The notes beneath the pieces were generated by a model. It did no database searches. It was not told where the DNA came from and saw nothing but the letters and a program-made list of their open reading frames with translations. Shown here piece by piece: positions 1 through 5,643 of a stretch of 5,643 bases of DNA (positions within the stretch are counted from its first letter, which is position 1; every line of letters begins with the position of its first letter). The position numbers and the translations under genes are program-made. Source of the DNA: Nitrospiria bacterium. Its GTDB lineage: Bacteria > Nitrospirota > Nitrospiria > Nitrospirales > UBA8639. The stretch is from the NCBI GenBank assembly GCA_030430725.1, contig JAUIKP010000245.1:1-5643 (forward strand), written 5' to 3'.

Positions 1-476
1 ATAGCGGTGAGTCCGACACCAAACAGCATGCCGATCACTAAAATGAGTGCGATCCCTAATATCCCGGTTTCCGCACTCACCCCAAATAAAAAGGCCACGC
101 CCAGAATAACCAGGATTTGCATGGCGGTGATGGCCATCACGAATAGGAACCGGCTGAGGATCACGGACGATCGTCTAATGGGAGTTGCCATCAGTCGTTC
201 CAGAAACCCGTTTTCTTTATCAAACAGTAAGTCGACACCACCGGCCAGCCCGTTATTAAGAACGGTCATCACGACGACGCCGGCTGCAAGAAAACTCATG
301 TAATTCGGGGCTTGGACCACCTGTACATCGGCTGCTCGCTGGAACAGGTTACCGAAAAAGATAAGCCAAAACAGCATGGGCTGGATTAGCGTAAACAGCA
401 TACTGAACTTTTCCCGGCTCAATCGCTTGACCCATCGATTGGTCAGGGCTAGCACCTCTTGAATTTGCTCATTCAT
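1..476 (-). CDS. ABC-2 type exporter permease, N-terminal part (cut by the window edge)
   Basis: This is the membrane subunit of a DrrB/ABC-2-type exporter and should pair with the ATPase encoded just upstream to move an unidentified substrate out through the inner membrane. The 158 visible residues begin with a charged amphipathic stretch (1-23). Hydrophobic segments follow at about 24-45, 60-80, 106-132 and 138-158. Between the second and third lies the ABC-2 family motif DKENGFLERLMATPI (86-100), the cytoplasmic stretch that usually contacts the ATPase. Family members are usually about 250 residues, so roughly 100 residues lie beyond base 1. The ATG at 474-476 is chosen because GGAAAGG (484-490 on this strand) sits 7 bases ahead and the N-terminus MNEQIQEV is typical. 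The gene begins 43 bp after the ATPase stop. The family call is secure; the substrate cannot be read. Confidence 0.9.
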   Translation of the reverse strand, partial: MNEQIQEVLALTNRWVKRLSREKFSMLFTLIQPMLFWLIFFGNLFQRAADVQVVQAPNYMSFLAAGVVVMTVLNNGLAGGVDLLFDKENGFLERLMATPIRRSSVILSRFLFVMAITAMQILVILGVAFLFGVSAETGILGIALILVIGMLFGVGLTA

Positions 477-519
477 GGAGAAACCTTTCCGGAACAGTGA
501 AAATCTACAGGATGAGATC

Positions 520-1494
520 TTAGGTCGTAGGTTCAGGGGGTAGGTCTTTGAGGGACCGGCCTGTGTGAGCCACAAATACGTCGTCTAGCCGTGGCCGATG
601 ATATTCGATTCCATCGAGGCGACATCCTACCTGATTTGTGGTCTCGAGAATAGCGGGTAAGGCCTTCTCGGGAGCATCGACGCGGATATCCAGCCCTTGT
701 AACGTGGGACGAATGGCACGCACGAAAGGCAGGGCTTTCAGGGCGGTTGAGAGAGTTTCGAGGATCTGAGGCTGAGGGTCTCCAAGAGTCAGCCAGACGC
801 CATCGCCACCCAAACTGGCCTTTAAATCTTTTGGAGAGCCGATGGCGCGGATTTCTCCCCGGTCGATGATGGCAATTCGATCACAAAGCTGGTCGGCTTC
901 ATCCAGGTAATTGGTTGTCATGACGATGGTCATGCCCTGCTCGCGCAATTGCCGCAGGTATTGCCAAATATTGAGGCGGCTTTGAACGTCAAGCCCGAGT
1001 GTGGGTTCGTCCAAAAAAAGGACCTTGGGATTGGGCAACAACCCGCAGGCAATATCCAGTTTGCGTTTCATCCCACCGGAATATCCTTTGGCCACGCGAT
1101 CGGCATGTTCCTCCAGATCGACCAGCTTCAGAAGCGATGCAATCCTGGTAAGGGCCTCATTCTTTGGGAGATGATAGAGGTCGGCAAGTAACAGCAGATG
1201 CTCCCGACCGGTGAGAAAGCGGTCGATTGCCCGTTCTTGTGGAACGTAGCCGATCATCCGCCGGATCGTATCGGCTTCTTTCGCGACATCATGTCCGAAA
1301 ATGGTTGCGGTCCCGGACGTGGGACTAAGGGTCGTAATTAAAATTCGAAGCGTGGTGCTTTTCCCTGCCCCGTTGGGTCCCAGGAGGCCAAAAATCTCTC
1401 CTCGTTCGACGGACAGGGAGAGATTCTTCACCGCAGTCACGGTGTCATAGGTTTTCCCCAGCCCTTTAACCTCAATGGCAACGGCATCAGACAT
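520..1494 (-). CDS. ABC exporter ATP-binding protein, DrrA/CcmA type
   Basis: This 324-residue ATPase is predicted to drive export through the ABC-2 permease encoded next. The nucleotide-binding domain covers about residues 6-230: Walker A GPNGAGKST (39-47), Q-loop Gln86 in YVPQE, signature YSGGMKRKLDIA (138-149), Walker B and catalytic Glu in LFLDEPT (159-165), D-loop GLD (167-169). The C-terminal ~90 residues match the extra domain of drug-exporter ATPases (DUF4162 type) and end in the usual LDDVFVAHTGRSL. One oddity is that the H-loop reads TTNYLDEAD, with Asn195 where most ABC ATPases have His. The ATG at 1492-1494 is preceded by AAGGA nine bases upstream, inside the end of the LON-domain gene, which implies translation within one operon. 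Length and order of motifs are normal. Drug, lipid or polysaccharide substrates are all possible. Confidence 0.96.
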   Translation of the reverse strand: MSDAVAIEVKGLGKTYDTVTAVKNLSLSVERGEIFGLLGPNGAGKSTTLRILITTLSPTSGTATIFGHDVAKEADTIRRMIGYVPQERAIDRFLTGREHLLLLADLYHLPKNEALTRIASLLKLVDLEEHADRVAKGYSGGMKRKLDIACGLLPNPKVLFLDEPTLGLDVQSRLNIWQYLRQLREQGMTIVMTTNYLDEADQLCDRIAIIDRGEIRAIGSPKDLKASLGGDGVWLTLGDPQPQILETLSTALKALPFVRAIRPTLQGLDIRVDAPEKALPAILETTNQVGCRLDGIEYHRPRLDDVFVAHTGRSLKDLPPEPTT

Positions 1495-1500
1495 GGTGTG

Positions 1501-2160
1501 TTATCCTTGTGCCGTTCGAAGATCGGCAAGTTTAAAGCGGATGAGATCAATCAGGCGGCGAGCTTGCTGAATGAGATGGCCGGATTCAAGTAAAAATTGT
1601 TTTTCCACGGGTGACAAATCAAGACCGGCTGAAAGGTTATGAACGAGAATGGAATCCGTGAGTTTGCCAGAAGCGATCACCTGGCACAACTCATGAGCTT
1701 TTTTCCAGGTCAAATATTCTTGGGTGATTTGCTCCAGATTGATGCGGGTTTCGGTGTCCAGGGAGGGAACTCCCTTCTGGGCATTCGGAATAATTCGTGC
1801 CTGGCGGTAGGGAGTCGAGACCTCTTGGACTTCATAAGTGCATCGCTGAAGACCTTGCAAGACAATGTTGAACCGGCCGTCAGCCAGCTTGTGGGAGCTG
1901 ATAATTCGTCCAACGCATCCAATGGGATAAATCGGGGGATCCGCCTCATACTTGTCTTCCCAATCGTCCTTGAGCAAGGCCATGCCAATGCAATCTCCTT
2001 GACCGGATGCGTCATGCACCATTTCCCGGTAACGGGGTTCAAAGATGTGGAGTGGCAAATAGGTTTCAGGGAAAAACACAACGTTGGGCAGTGGAAATAT
2101 TGGCACGATGTCCGGTATTGGAAATGTCCCGAATTCGGCTGATGGAAAATCTGAAGACAT
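1501..2160 (-). CDS. Stand-alone LON substrate-binding domain protein
   Basis: The 219-residue product is a LON N-terminal (substrate-binding, PF02190-type) domain without the AAA+ ATPase or Ser/Lys protease parts of Lon. The diagnostic opening IVPIFPLPNVVFFPETYLPLHIFEPRYREMV is at residues 18-48. The domain continues through YPIGCVGRI and the DGRFNIVLQGLQRC segment into a helical C-terminal half. There is no signal peptide, so it should be cytoplasmic. Single-domain relatives are common in bacteria and their molecular role is poorly defined; binding of unfolded or tagged protein is an inference from Lon. I chose the ATG at 2158-2160. The frame stays open upstream to a TTG at 2250, but those 30 extra residues lack domain character, have no ribosome binding site, and would run into the divergent gene's leader. 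The gene is first in a likely operon with the ABC exporter. Confidence 0.88.
   Translation of the reverse strand: MSSDFPSAEFGTFPIPDIVPIFPLPNVVFFPETYLPLHIFEPRYREMVHDASGQGDCIGMALLKDDWEDKYEADPPIYPIGCVGRIISSHKLADGRFNIVLQGLQRCTYEVQEVSTPYRQARIIPNAQKGVPSLDTETRINLEQITQEYLTWKKAHELCQVIASGKLTDSILVHNLSAGLDLSPVEKQFLLESGHLIQQARRLIDLIRFKLADLRTAQG
1504..1508 (-). promoter_or_regulatory. Ribosome binding site of the ATPase gene, inside the LON gene
   Basis: AAGGA on the minus strand lies 9 bases before the ATPase ATG and within the last codons of the LON-domain gene, just ahead of its TAA. This placement supports coupled translation of the two genes and fixes the ATPase start. Confidence 0.65.
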
Positions 2161-2165
2161 AGGGT

Positions 2166-2195
2166 ACGATAGCGGAGAATTTTCGAGAAAGTCAA
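2166..2195 (-). promoter_or_regulatory. Candidate sigma-70 promoter giving a leaderless LON transcript
   Basis: On the minus strand TTGACT (2190-2195) and TATCGT (2166-2171) are separated by 18 bases and match the -35 and -10 consensus at five and four of six positions. The -10 ends only 5 bases before the LON-gene ATG, so transcription would begin at or next to the start codon. No Shine-Dalgarno sequence is visible before that ATG, which fits a leaderless mRNA. This is prediction by eye only. Confidence 0.4.
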
Positions 2196-2255
2196 CGTAA
2201 GATTGTGTCACAAAGGAGTTCGTTAAACTGAGAAAGTCCTTGTGTGCCAAGGGAT

Positions 2256-2284
2256 TTGTACGCTATGAAAGGTCGTGGTATAAA
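2256..2284 (+). promoter_or_regulatory. Candidate promoter for the AttH-like gene
   Basis: TATAAA (2279-2284) is a five-of-six match to the -10 box. A weak -35, TTGTAC (2256-2261), lies 17 bases upstream. Initiation near 2291 would give a leader of about 50 bases, ending in the GGAGG ribosome binding site of the AttH-like gene. The -35 match is poor, so confidence is low. Confidence 0.3.
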
Positions 2285-2329
2285 CGGAAACATGAAGTGG
2301 ACGACGGCCTTTACTCACGCGACGGTTCT

Positions 2330-2334
2330 GGAGG
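2330..2334 (+). promoter_or_regulatory. Ribosome binding site that sets the AttH-like start
   Basis: GGAGG lies 7 bases before the GTG at 2342. It decides for this start over the in-frame TTG at 2240, because only the GTG start puts a signal peptide at the N-terminus. Confidence 0.75.
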
Positions 2335-2341
2335 TCCGGAG

Positions 2342-3484
2342 GTGAGCACGGGATCCTGGTGGCGAAAGATCTCGCTTCTGTTCATGTTTCCACTCCTTGG
2401 GATTTCGGCGGTCTTTGGGGAAACCTCCAGCGCTGGACTTCACGAATTTGTTCCTGCCCGTCCCGGATACGTTTATGCGTTCCCCCGTGATCATGGCAGT
2501 CATGAGCAATTTCAGACAGAGTGGTGGTATTTTACCGGGCACCTGTCAAGCACGAATGGCCGCCGGTTTGGGTACGAATTGACGTTTTTTCGTCGCGGAA
2601 TTGACTCACCTGATGCCTGGAGCAATCCTTCTGTATGGGCCATGCGTCACCTGTACTTTGCCCATTTCGCATTAACCGACGAAGCGAATGAGCAATTCCG
2701 GTTTGCAGAGAAACTGAGTCGTGCCGGAATCAACAAGGCCGGAGCCAAAGTGGATCGGCTCCATGTATGGATCGACCGGTGGTTGCTAAAAGCGGTGGCA
2801 CCCGATCATCGACAATTTCATCTTCAGGCGCAGGCTGAGGGGTTTTCCATTGATTTGACGCTCGAATCGAGTAAACCCCCCGTTATTCATGGCACAGAGG
2901 GCGTGAGCCGGAAAGGCAAGGAGGCAGAGGCCACCTCCCATTATTACTCAATGACCCGTCTTGGGACTACCGGGTCGGTTGTGGTACAGGGAGAGACGTT
3001 GGCGGTCAATGGCCTCAGTTGGATGGATCATGAGTTTGGATCTGCAGACCTCTCGGAAGGTCTCGTTGGATGGGATTGGTTCAGCCTGCAACTTCAGAAT
3101 GACTATGACATCATGGCCTATGGGCTTCGCCGTGCGGATGGAACCTTTGATCCTGCCTCCAGTGGAACGTTGGTGAGGCCAAATGGGTCTTCGACCTCCC
3201 TTTCCCTTGAAGCGATCGATGTAAGCGTTCAAGGCCATTGGACCAGTCCCGCTAGTGGTGCGCGTTACCCTAATCAATGGACGTTATCTATTCCGTCGGA
3301 AAAGATCGAGTTGGATATCTCCCCCAGAATGGCCAATCAAGAACTTATAACGAAGCGAAGTACTGCAGTGACATACTGGGAAGGCGCTGTGGATGTCACC
3401 GGGCTATGGGAGGGAGAGAATATTCAAGGCCACGGCTATGTCGAACTGACTGGATATGCCGAACCGTATCGTCCATCACAATAA
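2342..3484 (+). CDS. Exported AttH/CrtC-family lipocalin-like protein
   Basis: This 380-residue protein belongs to the family often annotated as AttH or carotenoid 1,2-hydratase (CrtC-like, double lipocalin-like fold). From the GTG start there is a signal peptide: WWRK at 6-9, hydrophobic core to about 25, probable cleavage after VFG at 26, so it acts outside the inner membrane. Family motifs are TEWWYFTGHL (59-68), WMDHEFGS (227-234), GWDWFSLQL (243-251), YWEGAVDVTG (345-354) and the closing GYVELTGY (365-372). Length is as expected. No carotenoid gene is visible, so the hydratase name should not be taken literally; a lipid-related envelope role, as suggested for relatives encoded beside LolCDE-like (AttEFG) transporters, is an inference. 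No such transporter is visible here. A lipoprotein gene follows after 24 bp and is probably co-transcribed. Confidence 0.88.
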   Translation: MSTGSWWRKISLLFMFPLLGISAVFGETSSAGLHEFVPARPGYVYAFPRDHGSHEQFQTEWWYFTGHLSSTNGRRFGYELTFFRRGIDSPDAWSNPSVWAMRHLYFAHFALTDEANEQFRFAEKLSRAGINKAGAKVDRLHVWIDRWLLKAVAPDHRQFHLQAQAEGFSIDLTLESSKPPVIHGTEGVSRKGKEAEATSHYYSMTRLGTTGSVVVQGETLAVNGLSWMDHEFGSADLSEGLVGWDWFSLQLQNDYDIMAYGLRRADGTFDPASSGTLVRPNGSSTSLSLEAIDVSVQGHWTSPASGARYPNQWTLSIPSEKIELDISPRMANQELITKRSTAVTYWEGAVDVTGLWEGENIQGHGYVELTGYAEPYRPSQ

Positions 3485-3508
3485 GGTGTGACGTCTTGAC
3501 ATTTGGCA

Positions 3509-4555
3509 ATGAAAATCCCCTTTAACATGTCCCGAATTTTTGTGACCTTCGTTGTGGCCTTGTTCCTTGGATTGACGGCCTGTGGTCAACGAAGCGATAC
3601 CATTGTGTCCATTGCCTTACATCCCACCAAACCCAACATTATATACGTGGCCACGGATGAGGCCGTCTATAAGTCTTCCGATACGGGGGCTACCTGGACC
3701 AGATTTGAGGGCGAATTAACCAGGACCCGCGTGATTAGTCTTGCCATTGATCCCAAACTGTCTGCCACCGTGTTTGCTGGAACGATGGGCGATGGGACTT
3801 ATAAAAGCCCGGATGGGGGAAGGACATGGCATCCCTACAGTTCGGGGATTCAGAAAGGCACGATCTCGGCTATTGTCAATCAGATTGTGTTTAATCCTTT
3901 GGGGACGGAGATGGTTTATGCGGGGACAACGGTCGGGGTTTTTCGAAGCTTGGATGGCGGTCGACATTGGACTGAACGGATGCAAGGAATGACGGAGGTG
4001 AGTTTTGTGGTGACCCTGGCAATCGATCCTCAGCGTCCAAACGTCTTATATGCAGGGACTACGGGAGGTGTCTATCGCACCCTCAATGCCGCGGAGAGTT
4101 GGGAGAAATCATCGACGGGCATGGTGGCCTCAGATGCCAAAATGGCTTCAATGGCGTTGGGAGTAAATGGAATTGTAGTTGATCCCACGAATAGTGATGT
4201 GGTGTATGCAGGGACCACGGATGGACTCTATATATCAACCGACCAGGCCGAACATTGGACAAAGGTCGGAGGGAGTATTCAACATGCCTACATTAGTGCC
4301 ATTCAACTGGATCCCACCAACCCGTCAATTTTGTATATGGCGACGAGTGATCGGGTTCAAAAAAGTGAGGACGGAGGAAAAACCTGGCAACCGAAAATTC
4401 ATGGATTGGAGGCAACCAGTATTCGCAGTCTTCAGATGAGTCCCCTGGATCCCCGCACTTTGTATGTCGGTACCAATGGAGGAGGGCTGTACCGAAGCTC
4501 GGATGCCGGAGAGTCCTGGAGTCGGTTGCCTCTTACTCCGGCATCTGGTGATTAG
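3509..4555 (+). CDS. Lipoprotein with seven Asp-box repeats (predicted beta-propeller)
   Basis: The 348-residue product begins with a lipoprotein signal peptide. A short basic region is followed by VTFVVALFLGLTAC, whose lipobox LTAC places the lipidated Cys at residue 25, so the mature protein should be membrane-anchored outside the cytoplasm. The rest is seven repeats of about 44 residues with the pattern DPxxPxxxYxGTxxGxYxSxDxGxxW. The Asp boxes start at residues 56, 100, 147, 191, 243, 286 and 330. This matches BNR/YCF48-like (sortilin-type) repeat proteins and predicts one seven-bladed beta-propeller. No catalytic residues are recognisable; a binding or assembly role is inference. Start choice is uncertain: ATG 3509 is used, ATG 3527 also leaves a workable signal peptide, and neither has a clear ribosome binding site. 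Possible translational coupling to the AttH-like gene 24 bp upstream could explain that. Confidence 0.85.
   Translation: MKIPFNMSRIFVTFVVALFLGLTACGQRSDTIVSIALHPTKPNIIYVATDEAVYKSSDTGATWTRFEGELTRTRVISLAIDPKLSATVFAGTMGDGTYKSPDGGRTWHPYSSGIQKGTISAIVNQIVFNPLGTEMVYAGTTVGVFRSLDGGRHWTERMQGMTEVSFVVTLAIDPQRPNVLYAGTTGGVYRTLNAAESWEKSSTGMVASDAKMASMALGVNGIVVDPTNSDVVYAGTTDGLYISTDQAEHWTKVGGSIQHAYISAIQLDPTNPSILYMATSDRVQKSEDGGKTWQPKIHGLEATSIRSLQMSPLDPRTLYVGTNGGGLYRSSDAGESWSRLPLTPASGD
3674..4519 (+). repeat. Seven Asp-box protein repeats
   Basis: The Asp-box octets (SxDxGxxW) begin at 3674, 3806, 3947, 4079, 4235, 4364 and 4496, giving intervals of 44, 47, 44, 52, 43 and 44 codons. Boxes 1, 2, 3, 6 and 7 are canonical (SSDTGATW, SPDGGRTW, SLDGGRHW, SEDGGKTW, SSDAGESW). 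Boxes 4 and 5 are degenerate (TLNAAESW, STDQAEHW), lacking the glycine. The DNA is also similar around the YAGT strand at 3917, 4050 and 4205, which suggests repeat duplication within the gene. Confidence 0.85.
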
Positions 4556-4760
4556 GTGAGTTGGAGCCAAGGCGGTGTCCGCACACTATCTGTTTCAAGG
4601 GTGTATGCAGGAGCGAGAGTTTTAGTCTTTTTCATTAGTCAGAAAGCAGGAACGAAAAATCTATCATGAGTTTACCTCATAGGTTGGACCGAAGTGCTGA
4701 CCGGTTATATTGGTCGCTCCATGTGTGGAAAGCAAATGGGTGAGGGCGGATTGCCATCAT

Positions 4761-5112
4761 TCAAATGCGTTCTTCCAAGGAGTCTCCCTGGTCTTCATGA
4801 AACATTCCGGAATCAATAGTGGCGACGATGGAAAGCCGCCCGGCCCTCACCATTCCGGAAAATCGGAGAGGTCTGAACATATTTGTGACCAAGCCATCAT
4901 GGGTTCCGCTCAGATATTCGATGATTTTTGCCGGTGACCATCGGCGATAACCCCGCAAGCAAAGAGTTTGTGATATAGGCTTCCCGTCTGTCCTGCGCCG
5001 CCAGGAAAGAATACACGGTGTGGTCCCGTGAGTTCACCATATCTGTTGATTGAATCGGATAGGGGAAAACGGGTGCTTTTCGTTTCGCTCTTAACCGGAA
5101 CCTGAGAGACAC
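4761..5112 (-). pseudogene. Possible frameshifted remnant of an unknown gene
   Basis: Two minus-strand frames overlap and together look like one broken reading frame. The first (5112 to 4897) contains the protein-like stretch DHTVYSFLAAQDRREAYITN and ends soon after with an uncharacteristic tail. The second (4958 to 4761), one frame over, contains YRRWSPAKIIEYLSGTHDGL and ends in GDSLEERI. A single-base shift between about 4930 and 4965 would join them into one product of roughly 115 residues. I do not recognise a family, neither part has a clear ribosome binding site, and a third frame (about 5114 to 4914) is also open without a start codon. This could be chance, so the call is weak. Confidence 0.2.
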
Positions 5113-5194
5113 CCTACAGGGGCTTATGGACGAAATCGTTTGAGGGAGATTCTAAAGGCTGATTCCTTGATGGGCTATTCCGAAGGTCGGATTT

Positions 5195-5296
5195 GTGCTC
5201 CATCCTCTGAGAGAATTCGACCGGTGGCGAGTCCAACGGGTGGTAGTTCAAAATGGGAAGTTTTATGTGCCCGAGCGGAGGTTGGCTGATTTCTAG
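5195..5296 (+). CDS. Possible 33-residue basic protein or HTH remnant
   Basis: A GTG at 5195 is preceded by GAAGG (5182-5186) at 8 bases, which is a good ribosome binding site, and opens 33 codons to TAG at 5294-5296. The product is rich in Arg (seven residues) and ends VVVQNGKFYVPERRLADF. That ending resembles the C-terminal wing of excisionase/MerR-like helix-turn-helix proteins, where a G-(R/K)-x-Y-x-(V/I)-P stretch precedes a last helix. The frame is open upstream only to 5171, after a TGA, so a complete domain is not present. It may be a tiny real gene, the tail of a decayed regulator, or chance. Confidence 0.2.
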   Translation: MLHPLREFDRWRVQRVVVQNGKFYVPERRLADF

Positions 5297-5420
5297 AAGA
5301 ATGGATTGACAATGTCTGAGAACATTAGCTGTGGTGCGGGGTACGGTCCTACAAAGGGGTTACTCTTGAGTTGTCCAGGCGGATAGGATCTTTAGTGAGA
5401 TCAAAACGGGAGAGAGGAAA

Positions 5421-5643
5421 TTAGAAATCGAGCGCCTCGTTTACTTTTTCGACAAGTTCACGAAAATTACAGGGTTTGTCAATAATCGCATAAGCGCCAA
5501 GTCCCATGGCTTTGTGCTTATGTATTTCGTCAATAACTCCACTGAGCAGGATGACACGAGGGGTTCTGCCGTTCAAGGTCCCGTTGACTCGTTCTAATAA
5601 GGTCAGTCCACTCATAATAGGCATGTGATAGTCAGCCAGGACA
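5421..5643 (-). CDS. CheY-like receiver domain, C-terminal part (cut by the window edge)
   Basis: The visible 73 residues are the second half of a response-regulator receiver domain, which takes a phosphoryl group from a sensor kinase. The phospho-acceptor Asp is encoded at 5631-5633 in VLADYHMPIMSG. The conserved Ser/Thr switch is Ser (5541-5543) in VILLSG. The conserved Lys is at 5475-5477 in IIDKP. Their spacing, Asp+30 and Asp+52, is exactly that of CheY D57, T87 and K109. The protein stops right after the last helix (FRELVEKVNEALDF), so no DNA-binding or enzymatic output domain follows the receiver. It is either a single-domain regulator or the C-terminal receiver of a larger protein such as a hybrid kinase; the part beyond 5643 would decide. 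The internal ATG at 5624 is not the start, since the Asp lies before it. Confidence 0.9.
   Translation of the reverse strand, partial: VLADYHMPIMSGLTLLERVNGTLNGRTPRVILLSGVIDEIHKHKAMGLGAYAIIDKPCNFRELVEKVNEALDF

Larger units (their letters stand above)
4556..5420. other. Long stretch without a convincing gene
   Basis: About 865 bases separate the propeller gene from the response-regulator gene. No reading frame here has both a good start and recognisable family motifs. I saw no tRNA, rRNA, strong terminator, insertion-sequence ends or long repeat. What it does contain is listed separately: out-of-frame protein-like fragments on the minus strand (4761-5112) and a 33-codon plus-strand frame (5195-5296). 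A CATTCCGGAA decamer occurs twice, at 4803 and 4851. The most likely reading is decayed coding DNA plus the 3' flanks of the two facing genes. Confidence 0.6.

Noticed and set aside
7..303. Plus-strand open frame of 98 codons at the left edge.
   Set aside because: It is antisense to the ABC-2 permease, whose transmembrane pattern and family motif are clear on the minus strand.
949..2142. Plus-strand open frames at 949-1191 and 1639-2142.
   Set aside because: They lie antisense to the well-supported ATPase and LON-domain genes and show no family motifs.
2161..2341. In-frame TTG extensions of the two divergent genes (to 2250 on minus, to 2240 on plus) that would make the genes overlap.
   Set aside because: The plus-strand extension buries the signal peptide behind 34 unrelated residues, and GGAGG supports GTG 2342. 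The minus-strand extension lacks a ribosome binding site and domain character.
3496..3526. Perfect -35 box TTGACA at 3496-3501, suggesting a separate promoter for the propeller gene.
   Set aside because: The only -10-like sequence, TTTAAC at 3521, is at 19 bases and would start transcription beyond both candidate start codons.
4572..4582. GCGG-tgt-CCGC hairpin shortly after the propeller gene, as a terminator.
   Set aside because: The stem is only four base pairs and no T-run follows it directly.
4803..4860. Decamer CATTCCGGAA repeated at 4803 and 4851.
   Set aside because: Two copies of ten bases at 48 bp spacing, without further copies, are too little for a repeat array or operator pair.
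5306..5311. Second perfect TTGACA on the plus strand.
   Set aside because: No -10-like sequence lies at 15-19 bases downstream, and no plus-strand gene follows.
5268..5320. Stretch resembling the D-arm of a Ser/Leu tRNA (CCGAGCGG).
   Set aside because: The expected anticodon stem does not pair and no acceptor stem or T-arm is present in order.
5387..5402. GATCT-ttagtg-AGATC hairpin just after the response-regulator stop, as its terminator.
   Set aside because: The stem is five A/T-rich pairs and the minus strand continues without a T-run.

Overview
The window reads as bacterial chromosome from a Gram-negative organism of moderate G+C content. It carries an exported AttH/CrtC-like protein with a signal peptide, a lipoprotein with a lipobox, and GTG start usage. 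The gene set would fit Nitrospirota (Nitrospira-like) or a similar phylum, but that is an impression from protein style and was not tested. No mobile element, CRISPR array or RNA gene was found.

Left part (1-2160, minus strand): a compact run read right to left. It starts with a stand-alone LON substrate-binding-domain protein (1501-2160). Six bases later comes a DrrA/CcmA-type ABC exporter ATPase (520-1494), then its ABC-2 permease (1-476, cut by the window edge). The ATPase ribosome binding site lies at the end of the LON gene, so the genes are probably co-transcribed. The ATPase and permease should form one inner-membrane exporter; the role of the LON-domain protein beside it is unknown.

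Middle (2161-4555): a divergent intergenic region of about 180 bp carries plausible promoters facing both ways. On the plus strand it is followed by an exported lipocalin-like AttH/CrtC-family protein (2342-3484). Next, 24 bp later, is a lipoprotein whose mature part consists of seven Asp-box (BNR/YCF48-like) repeats, predicted to be a seven-bladed beta-propeller (3509-4555). These two form a likely cell-envelope pair.

Right part (4556-5643): about 865 bp without a convincing gene. It holds short, out-of-frame protein-like fragments on the minus strand (4761-5112) and a 33-codon plus-strand reading frame with a good ribosome binding site (5195-5296). Then comes the C-terminal part of a CheY-like receiver domain on the minus strand (5421-5643), entering from beyond the right edge.

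Most of the window is ordinary. The points worth a second look are the possible leaderless start of the LON gene, the AttH-propeller pair lying apart from an AttEFG/LolCDE-type transporter, an Asn at the H-loop position of the ATPase, and the decayed-looking gap before the response regulator.
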